Positions 7,323 through 12,258 of a stretch of 12,258 bases of DNA are shown in pieces. How positions within the stretch are numbered: position 1 is the stretch's first letter; the number at the start of each line of letters is the position of its first letter. The translations under genes and the position numbers were made by a program. The DNA comes from Thermoleophilia bacterium UBA5186 (GTDB lineage: Bacteria > Actinomycetota > Thermoleophilia > Gaiellales > Gaiellaceae): contig DHWI01000201.1 in NCBI GenBank assembly GCA_002413095.1, forward strand, positions 12,458-24,715, written 5' to 3'. The notes under the pieces were generated by a model. It made no database searches, was not told the DNA's origin, and saw nothing but the letters and a program-made list of their open reading frames with translations.

Positions 7323-7571
7323 TCACGCGAGCGCTTCCTGCGCGTTTTCACGTGAAAACGCGCTCGAGCGCGGCCCGCGGGGCAGCGTGAGCGTGAACGC
7401 CGTGCGGCCGTCGGCGCCGAGGTCGATTCGCTCCGCGGCGAGGCGCTCGAGCGCCTCCTGCCCGTCCCGTGCCTGCACGACGCGGAATCCCTCGCGCTCG
7501 AGCGGGTAGGCGAGGAGCTTCTGAACGGATTCCTCGTCGTCAACGAGGAGAATGGTCGAGGAGTCAGGCAT
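7323..7571 (-). pseudogene. Two-component remnant: response-regulator N-terminus joined to histidine-kinase C-terminus
   Basis: An 82-codon open frame. Residues 1-51 read as the first half of a receiver domain: TILLVDDEESVQKLL has the acidic pocket (Asp11, Asp12), followed by EREGFRVVQARDGQEALERL and AAERIDL. It stops just before the strand that should carry the phospho-accepting Asp. The frame continues directly with GADGRTAFTLTLPRG (about 52-66), which matches the last beta-strand of a histidine-kinase HATPase domain (G-x-T-x-F-T-x-x-LP), then a short tail. The simplest reading is an in-frame deletion from the middle of a response-regulator gene to the end of the adjacent kinase gene. RIDL at the joint could have come from either parent. 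A phosphotransfer role is not possible. A small retained binding protein cannot be excluded. An in-frame GTG at 7592 also exists. The 331 bp between htrA and the M28-like gene hold this frame, a palindrome and a possible promoter, and no other gene that I can see. Confidence 0.65.
7340..7363. repeat. 24-bp perfect palindrome with parS-like core
   Basis: The 24 bases are perfectly self-complementary around CACGTG, with the inner 14 bp TTTTCACGTGAAAA flanked on each side by five G/C bases. The well-known parS 14-mer GTTTCACGTGAAAC differs by one base in each half. It lies in the last codons of the two-component remnant and 45 bp upstream of the htrA start, so it could be a ParB site, an operator for htrA, or a stem closing the upstream transcript. 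No T-run follows in either direction, which argues against an intrinsic terminator. Confidence 0.55.
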
Positions 7572-7611
7572 GTGGGCGGGCCTGCCGGGCACCGTCCTGG
7601 TGCTACCCGCC

Positions 7612-7617
7612 TACTAT
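7612..7617 (+). promoter_or_regulatory. Putative -10 element for the M28-like/sortase couplet
   Basis: TACTAT fits the actinobacterial -10 pattern TAnnnT and stands out in very GC-rich surroundings. It ends 9 nt before the chosen ATG at 7627, and no Shine-Dalgarno separates them, so the message may be leaderless or nearly so. I see no clear -35. Inferred from pattern and spacing only. Confidence 0.35.
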
Positions 7618-7626
7618 AGCCCCGGG

Positions 7627-9522
7627 ATGTCGGCCACCCGTCAGAGCGCCGCTCGGCGCCCGCGGCGCGGCTCGATCGAGCGGCCGGTGTCGGCGCGCAT
7701 GTATCGCGGCACCTGGCTGCTCGTGGCGATTCCCCTGCTCATCGCGGCCTTTACCGTGACCAGGCCCAGCGCGCTGCCCGCGCCGTCTCTTCCGCCTTCC
7801 TTCGACCAGAGCGCGGCCGTCAACGTCGCGGTCGATCTCGCCCAGCACCGGGCGCTGCGGCCGCCCGGCTCCACCGGGGCGGCGAACTGGCTCAAGACGG
7901 CGCTCGAGCCGTACGGCCTGAAGCTCGAGTCCGACCGCTTCGCTGCCGAGATCCCCGGACTGGGCCGGATGACGCTCGAGAACGTGATCGCGACCGTGCC
8001 GGGAAGCTCTCGCGACACGATCGTCGTGATGGCACAGCGCGACAACCTCGGGCTCGGCGCGGGCGCCGACGACAACGCCTCCGGGACGGGAGCGCTCGTC
8101 GAACTCGCGCGCGCGTACGCGAGCCCGACCCGGGCGCCCGCCAACCAGTGCGGGCCGACGCGGGTCTGTCCCTCCCACACGATCGTCTTCCTCTCGACCG
8201 ACGGCGGCGCGTTCGGCGGGATCGGCGCGGCGCACTTCGCCGCCACCTGGCCGCGCCGCTCCGACGTGGTCGCCGTGCTGAATCTCGATGCGATCGTCGG
8301 ACCCGGCCGCCCGCGGATCGAGCTCGCGGGTGACCAGCCGCGCTCTCCGCCCCCCGCGCTCGTCGCGACTGCCGCCGCGCGTCTGCTCGAGCAGAGCGGC
8401 GTGGCGCCCGATCGGCCGAGCGCCGTCCGCCAGCTCGTGCAGCTCGGCTTTCCCTTCAGCCTTCAAGAGCAGGCGCCCTTCGTCGCGCGGGGAATCCCGG
8501 CGATCACGCTGACCTCGACGCCTCCCAGACCGCGCCGGCCGTTCGCCGACGTGCCGGGCACGCTTCAGTCTCGGCATGCCGCGCTGCAGATGGGTGAGAT
8601 CGGGCGGGCGGCACAGGAAGTGCTCACCTCGGTCGACCAGGGGCTGGACATCGCCGGCGGAACGTCGAGCTACGTGTACCTCGGCTCCCGGATCGTGCGC
8701 GGCTGGGCAATCGAGCTCGTTCTGATCGCCGCGCTCTTCCCGTTCCTCGCAGCCACGATCGACCTGTTCGCACGCTGCCGGCGGCGGCGGATCCCGATCG
8801 CGCCCGCGCTGCGCAGCTACCGGAGCCGCCTGGCGTTCTGGCTCTTCATGGGCGCTGTGTTCGAGCTCTTCGGGCTGCTCGGCGCCTGGCCCACCGGCGT
8901 CGCGCGACCCATCGCGCCCGAAACCGCGGCGGGGAACCACTGGCCGGTGCTCGCGCTTGCGGTCGCAGGACTGATCTCGATCGTCGGCTGGCTCGTCACT
9001 CGTGAGCGGCTCACGCGGCGCGGAGACGTGGCCGCCTCCGACGAGCTCGCCGGCGCGACCGCGGCGCTGCTGGCTCTCGGAGTCGTCGGCCTCCTCGTCG
9101 TCGCCACGAACCCGTTCGCGCTCGTCTTCGTCCTGCCCTCGTTGCACGCCTGGCTGTGGATCCCTCATCTTCGTGACCGGTCGCCGTGGCTGCGCGTCGC
9201 AGTCTTCGCCGCTGGGCTCGCCGGCCCGCTGCTGCTGCTCCGGATGCTCGCGGCGGAGGCCGGAACCGGATTCTCGACGCCGTGGTACCTCGCTGAGCTC
9301 TTGTCCGTCGGGTACGTCCCGATCCCCGTGTTCGTGATCGTCCTCGCCTGGGCCGCCGCGGGCGCGCAGCTCGCCGCACTCGTGAGTGGGCGCTACGCCC
9401 CGTATCCCGGCGCAGCCGAGCGCGGCCTCGGACCGATTCGCTCGAACGTCCGGCGCGCCGTCCTCGCGTCGCGGGCGCGGAAGCGCGCATCGGGCGACGC
9501 GCAGCGGGCGTTAGAAGGATGA
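7627..9522 (+). CDS. M28 peptidase-like domain with eight transmembrane segments, catalytic residues degenerate
   Basis: A 631-aa membrane protein. Order: a basic cytoplasmic N-terminus, TM1 (about 29-45), an extracytoplasmic M28-like domain (about 60-355), then TMs at about 360-380, 402-421, 438-457, 474-493, 497-513, 522-543 and 561-588, and a basic C-terminal tail. Positive charges fit both ends being inside. M28 marks are GADDNASGTGALVELARAYA (146-165) and VLNLDAIVG (218-226). However, the first metal-ligand position His-x-Asp reads Gln137-Arg-Asp, and the Glu-Glu catalytic/ligand pair reads Gly194-Ala195 (TDGGAFGG). A two-zinc aminopeptidase mechanism is therefore unlikely; binding or a different chemistry is more plausible. 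The ATG at 7627 lies just after a -10-like TACTAT. In-frame ATGs at 7552 (overlapping the remnant) and 7699 are alternatives. The stop overlaps the sortase start by 4 nt, so the two are probably coupled. Confidence 0.82.
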   Translation: MSATRQSAARRPRRGSIERPVSARMYRGTWLLVAIPLLIAAFTVTRPSALPAPSLPPSFDQSAAVNVAVDLAQHRALRPPGSTGAANWLKTALEPYGLKLESDRFAAEIPGLGRMTLENVIATVPGSSRDTIVVMAQRDNLGLGAGADDNASGTGALVELARAYASPTRAPANQCGPTRVCPSHTIVFLSTDGGAFGGIGAAHFAATWPRRSDVVAVLNLDAIVGPGRPRIELAGDQPRSPPPALVATAAARLLEQSGVAPDRPSAVRQLVQLGFPFSLQEQAPFVARGIPAITLTSTPPRPRRPFADVPGTLQSRHAALQMGEIGRAAQEVLTSVDQGLDIAGGTSSYVYLGSRIVRGWAIELVLIAALFPFLAATIDLFARCRRRRIPIAPALRSYRSRLAFWLFMGAVFELFGLLGAWPTGVARPIAPETAAGNHWPVLALAVAGLISIVGWLVTRERLTRRGDVAASDELAGATAALLALGVVGLLVVATNPFALVFVLPSLHAWLWIPHLRDRSPWLRVAVFAAGLAGPLLLLRMLAAEAGTGFSTPWYLAELLSVGYVPIPVFVIVLAWAAAGAQLAALVSGRYAPYPGAAERGLGPIRSNVRRAVLASRARKRASGDAQRALEG

Positions 9523-10286
9523 TGCGGCGGCTCGTTCGGCTCACGGGGACACTGATGATCGTGGCGGGAGTGGGGACGCTCGCGTGGGCACTGCTCGTCT
9601 GGCAGTGGCAGGACCCGTTCACGGCGATCTACACGCACTTCAAGCAGCGCGAGCTCGCGTCGGCCTACGCGAAACGCTTCGACGCATTTCGGCTCCCCGC
9701 GGCCGCGGCCGCACCGTCGCTGGCCGCCGAGCGCCGGACGGTGGCCCGCGAGGCGCGTCGCTACCGTCTGACCTCGCATCGCGGGGAGGCGCTCGGCCGG
9801 ATGCGGATCCCCAGGCTCGGCTTGAATCTCATCCTCGTCGACGGCACCGACCACGAGAGCCTCAAGCGGGGCCCGGGCCGGTATGCCGGAGCGCTCCAGG
9901 ATCTGACCGGCGTAACCGGAACGCCGCCGCCAGACTTCATGCCCGGGGAGGGCCAGCTCGTCTACGTGGCCGGGCATCGGACAACGTACCTCGCCCCGTT
10001 CTCGCACATCGATCGCCTCCGCCCGGGCGATCCGGTCACGGTCGAGCTTCCGTACGCGACCTTCGAGTATCGGATCAGCAGCACCCGCATCGTCCCCGCG
10101 ACCGACCTGGCCTCGCTGAAGTCTCACGGGCGCGAGGTGCTCGTCCTGCAGGCGTGCCACCCCCGCTTCTTCGCCTCGCACCGTTACCTCGCATACGCGC
10201 GGCCCGTCCGGATCATCCCGCGCGGCGGCGCGCCCTTCGCACCGCCGGCCACCGAGGCCGTCGCCGCCGCTAAGTCCTCAGGCTAG
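9519..10286 (+). CDS. Class E-like sortase (cysteine transpeptidase)
   Basis: A 255-aa membrane-anchored sortase, which would cleave sorting signals on secreted proteins and link them to the cell wall. Order: an N-terminal TM (about 7-29), an Ala-rich linker (about 60-75), then the sortase beta-barrel (about 90-235). The catalytic set is present: His153 in YVAGHRTTY, Cys213 in VLQACHPRF and Arg222 in SHRYLAYAR. The Cys-His-Pro context and compact size resemble actinobacterial class E enzymes, which often recognise LAxTG-type signals. It starts at the ATG at 9519, overlapping the preceding stop in ATGATG; the ATG at 9522 is equally possible, and AAGG lies just before both. No LPxTG/LAxTG substrate is encoded in the window. 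Its TAG stop lies inside a CTAG that is also the moeA stop on the other strand. Confidence 0.92.
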   Translation: MMRRLVRLTGTLMIVAGVGTLAWALLVWQWQDPFTAIYTHFKQRELASAYAKRFDAFRLPAAAAAPSLAAERRTVAREARRYRLTSHRGEALGRMRIPRLGLNLILVDGTDHESLKRGPGRYAGALQDLTGVTGTPPPDFMPGEGQLVYVAGHRTTYLAPFSHIDRLRPGDPVTVELPYATFEYRISSTRIVPATDLASLKSHGREVLVLQACHPRFFASHRYLAYARPVRIIPRGGAPFAPPATEAVAAAKSSG

Positions 10287-11476
10287 GAGAGGCGGAGGAA
10301 GCGCGCCGGCTCGCCGGCCGCGAGCTCGCCCGCGCCGCGCGGTACGAAGACGAGCGCATCCGCGGCGGCGGCCCGCGCGATCATGTGCGACTCCTGTCCG
10401 CGCAACGGCTCGAGCACGACTCCCTCGCTGTCGACCGACGACCGGGCTCGGACGAGCTCGTCCCGCCCCTCGTTCCGCCGCAAGCCGATCACGAGACGAC
10501 CCACGTGGAAGTGAGGCCCGGGGTCACGGAGGCCCTGCAGCGCGAGCACGGCCGGACGAACGAACAGCTCGAACCCGACGAGAGACGAGACCGGATTGCC
10601 CGGCAGACCGAACACGAGCGTGCGCCCGCGCACGCCGAACGCGATCGGCTTTCCCGGCTTGACCGCGACGCGCCAGAACACCTCCTCGACGCCGAGCGAG
10701 CGACTGACTTCACGGACCAGGTCGTGCGGTCCGACGGACACGCCGCCGGAGCTGACGAGCACGTCCGCACCGAGCCCGCGCTCGAGCGCACGCCGATGCG
10801 CGTCCTCGTCGTCGGGGACCGGGGGAAGCACGTCGACGTCGGCGCCCGCAGCGGCGAGCGCGGCAGCGAGGATCGTCCCGTTGGCCTCGTAGACCTGACC
10901 GGCGGCGAGCGGCTCGCCGGGTGACCGCAGCTCGGTGCCCGTGGTGAGGACGGCGGCGCGCGGGCGGCGGGCGCACGCGACCTCGGCGATGCCGGCCGCG
11001 GACAACGCACCGAGCTGCGCGGGCCCCAACCGCACTCCACCGTCGACCACCGGCTCGCCGGCGCGCACGTCGCCGCCGCGAGGGCGCACATTCGCACCCA
11101 CGTCGACAGCTGCCGGAAATTCCACGTCGTTGTCATGTTCGACAACATACTCGATGGGGATGACGGCATCTGCTCCCTCCGGGACGACGCCGCCCGTCGC
11201 AATCGCCATCGTCTCGTCCGGCGCGAGAGCGCGCGGCGCAGGCCGCCCGGCCGCGATCCTGGCGACCACCGGCAGCGTCGCCGGTACGTCCGCCGCGCGA
11301 ACGGCGTAGCCATCCATCGCCGAGCTCGCGAACGGCGGGAGGGCGACGGCGGCGGACGCCGGCGCAGCGAGCACGCGGCCCGCCGCCGCCGCAACGCGAA
11401 CGGCTTCCGCGGGCAGCGGCTCAACCCGTTCCAGCACGAGCGCGAGCGCCTCGTCGATCGCGAGGAGTTCCTGCAC
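10283..11476 (-). CDS. moeA: Molybdopterin molybdenumtransferase MoeA
   Basis: A 397-aa MoeA, which inserts molybdate into adenylylated molybdopterin to give active Moco. Visible blocks: QELLAIDEALALVLERVEPL (2-21) typical of the N-terminus, PPFASSAMDGYAVRAAD (47-63), ATGGVVPEGADAVIPIE (93-109), LTTGTEL (177-183), the MoCF-domain loop VSSGGVSVGPHDLV (241-254), VKPGKP (272-277) and GLPGNPVSS (290-298). Domain IV is at about 320-397. The length is normal. The open frame continues much further upstream but runs antisense through the kinase gene, so I place the start at GTG 11476, where homology to MoeA begins. There is no Shine-Dalgarno; a TAGCTT lies 10 nt upstream. It is convergent with the sortase gene (shared CTAG) and divergent from the kinase gene. 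Its pathway partners moaC and mog are about 9 kb to the left. Confidence 0.95.
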   Translation of the reverse strand: MQELLAIDEALALVLERVEPLPAEAVRVAAAAGRVLAAPASAAVALPPFASSAMDGYAVRAADVPATLPVVARIAAGRPAPRALAPDETMAIATGGVVPEGADAVIPIEYVVEHDNDVEFPAAVDVGANVRPRGGDVRAGEPVVDGGVRLGPAQLGALSAAGIAEVACARRPRAAVLTTGTELRSPGEPLAAGQVYEANGTILAAALAAAGADVDVLPPVPDDEDAHRRALERGLGADVLVSSGGVSVGPHDLVREVSRSLGVEEVFWRVAVKPGKPIAFGVRGRTLVFGLPGNPVSSLVGFELFVRPAVLALQGLRDPGPHFHVGRLVIGLRRNEGRDELVRARSSVDSEGVVLEPLRGQESHMIARAAAADALVFVPRGAGELAAGEPARFLRLS

Positions 11477-11485
11477 AACGCGGCA

Positions 11486-11492
11486 TAAGCTA
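11486..11492. promoter_or_regulatory. Overlapping divergent -10 candidates between moeA and the kinase gene
   Basis: On the plus strand TAAGCT (11486-11491) fits TAnnnT and ends 6 nt before the kinase ATG at 11498. On the minus strand TAGCTT (11492-11487) fits the same pattern and ends 10 nt before the moeA GTG at 11476. The two overlap by five bases in a 21-bp intergenic gap. Neither gene has a visible Shine-Dalgarno, so leaderless starts in both directions are plausible. Pattern-based inference only. Confidence 0.35.
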
Positions 11493-11497
11493 TCCCC

Positions 11498-12258
11498 ATG
11501 GCGGAGGACGTGATCCGGGGCCGCTACCGCCTCGAGCAGGAGATCGGACACAGCGGGATGTCCGAGGTCTGGCTGGCGACCGACCTCGAGCTCGACCGGC
11601 CCGTCGCGCTGAAGCTCCTCGCGCCCAACGCTGACCGCCAGCGCTTCGGGCGGGAGGCCCGCGCCGCTGCGGCTCTTTCGCATCCGAACATCAACCAGCT
11701 CTTCGACTTCGGCGAGGTCGAGGGCCGGCCGTACATGGTGCTCGAGTTCCTCCCCGGCGGGACGCTCGAGGATCAGCTCCTGGACGACCACGCGCTCCCC
11801 GACGAGCAAACGGTGAGGATCGCCCGCGACCTTGCGGATGGACTTGCACACGCGCACGCGCACGGGCTGATCCACCGCGACCTCAAGCCTGCGAACGTCC
11901 TCTTCGACAGCGAGGGACGCGCGAAGATCGCCGACTTCGGCATCGCGCGCATGGGCAACGCGGGCACGCTTACCGAGGCCGGGACGGTGCTCGGGACGGC
12001 CGCATACATCTCGCCGGAGCAGGCGGCCGGGGAGCCCGCGGGGCCTGCCAGCGACGTCTACTCGTTCGGCGTGATCCTGTTCCGGATGCTGACCGGGCGG
12101 CTTCCGTTCGAGTCCGACCAGCCGCTCGAGCTCGTCGCCATGCACCGCGATCTAGACCCTCCGGCCGTCGAGGACATCCGCCCGGACGTCCCTCCGAGGC
12201 TCGAGAGCCTCGCCGCCGCGGCGCTTGCCAAGAATCCCGCCGACCGTCCCTCGGACGG
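11498..12258 (+). CDS. PknB-type serine/threonine protein kinase (N-terminal part, runs off the right edge)
   Basis: 253 codons of a eukaryotic-like Ser/Thr kinase with no stop before the window ends. The reading frame is MAEDVIRGRYRLEQEIG and onward. Kinase landmarks: glycine loop IGHSGMSEVW (16-25, with Ser at two usual Gly positions), VALKLL with Lys39, the alphaC Glu53 in GREA, catalytic IHRDLKPANVLF (125-136, Asp128 and Asn133), ADFGIAR (145-151, Asp146), GTAAYISPEQ (166-175) and SDVYSFGVILFRMLTGRLPF (185-204). All key catalytic residues are intact. PknB-type kinases usually continue with a juxtamembrane linker, a TM helix and an extracellular sensor (PASTA or other), which would lie beyond the edge. 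The ATG at 11498 is 21 bp from the divergent moeA start. Confidence 0.95.
   Translation, partial: MAEDVIRGRYRLEQEIGHSGMSEVWLATDLELDRPVALKLLAPNADRQRFGREARAAAALSHPNINQLFDFGEVEGRPYMVLEFLPGGTLEDQLLDDHALPDEQTVRIARDLADGLAHAHAHGLIHRDLKPANVLFDSEGRAKIADFGIARMGNAGTLTEAGTVLGTAAYISPEQAAGEPAGPASDVYSFGVILFRMLTGRLPFESDQPLELVAMHRDLDPPAVEDIRPDVPPRLESLAAAALAKNPADRPSD

Noticed and set aside
7440..7457. 18-bp perfect palindrome centred on CTCGAG
   Set aside because: It falls exactly on codons for EALERL in the receiver-domain part. That peptide, written with the GC-rich codons of this genome, gives the palindrome by itself, and such receiver helices are common.
7603..9168. 521-codon minus-strand open frame opposite the M28-like gene
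   Set aside because: A shadow frame, strongly Arg/Glu/Asp-rich with no recognisable motif; the plus strand has a coherent domain and TM pattern.
11121..11155. AT-richer patch with interleaved small inverted repeats (GTTGTC/GACAAC and ATGTT/AACAT), considered as a LexA/SOS-type box
   Set aside because: It lies deep inside moeA coding sequence, and only one half resembles the actinobacterial TCGAAC-N4-GTTCGA box.
10283..12145. Long minus-strand open frame of 620 codons covering moeA and beyond
   Set aside because: Only the part up to 11476 matches MoeA. The upstream half is antisense to the intact kinase domain and has Arg/Val-rich shadow composition.

Overview
GC-rich DNA (roughly two-thirds G+C by eye) with tightly packed, often overlapping genes and GC-ending codons. 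The gene set is TreT-type trehalose synthase, an RsbW-like anti-sigma kinase, an HtrA protease next to two-component-system debris, a class E-like sortase, a PknB-type kinase and Moco genes. This points to a high-GC Actinobacteriota, possibly Thermoleophilia (Gaiellales/Solirubrobacterales-like); the class-level guess is inference. I see no tRNA, rRNA, CRISPR array, insertion sequence or phage gene.

Left part (1-5974, all minus strand, read right to left): an RsbW/SpoIIAB-like anti-sigma ATPase, then treT (GT4 trehalose synthase), a GT20 trehalose-6-phosphate synthase-like gene, an aldehyde dehydrogenase with a basic C-terminal tail, moaC, mogA/moaB, and the start of a CcmA-like ABC ATPase that runs off the left edge. 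Three successive junctions are 4-nt stop/start overlaps and the others are 10-56 nt, so treT to the ABC gene looks like one transcript. It joins trehalose (stress solute) synthesis, aldehyde oxidation, molybdenum cofactor synthesis and a transporter.

Middle (5975-7626): an HtrA/DegP-type membrane-anchored serine protease with a PDZ domain. Just upstream, on the same strand, is a short ORF that looks like the first half of a response regulator joined directly to the last residues of a histidine kinase. It reads as a collapsed two-component operon of the mprA-mprB-pepD (RR-HK-HtrA) kind. Near its 3' end lies a 24-bp perfect palindrome with a parS-like core.

Right part (7627-12258): a plus-strand couplet of an eight-TM protein with an M28 peptidase-like domain that has lost key catalytic residues, overlapping by 4 nt a class E-like sortase. 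It converges on moeA (minus strand), the two genes sharing a CTAG as both stop codons. moeA diverges across only 21 bp from a Ser/Thr protein kinase (plus strand) that runs off the right edge. moeA and the left-hand moaC/mogA are parts of the same cofactor pathway but sit in separate transcription units.

No wholly new defence or mobile system is evident. The most interesting points are the two-component remnant with its palindrome, the degenerate M28-sortase couplet, and the trehalose/Moco gene chain with two trehalose-forming glycosyltransferases and no phosphatase.
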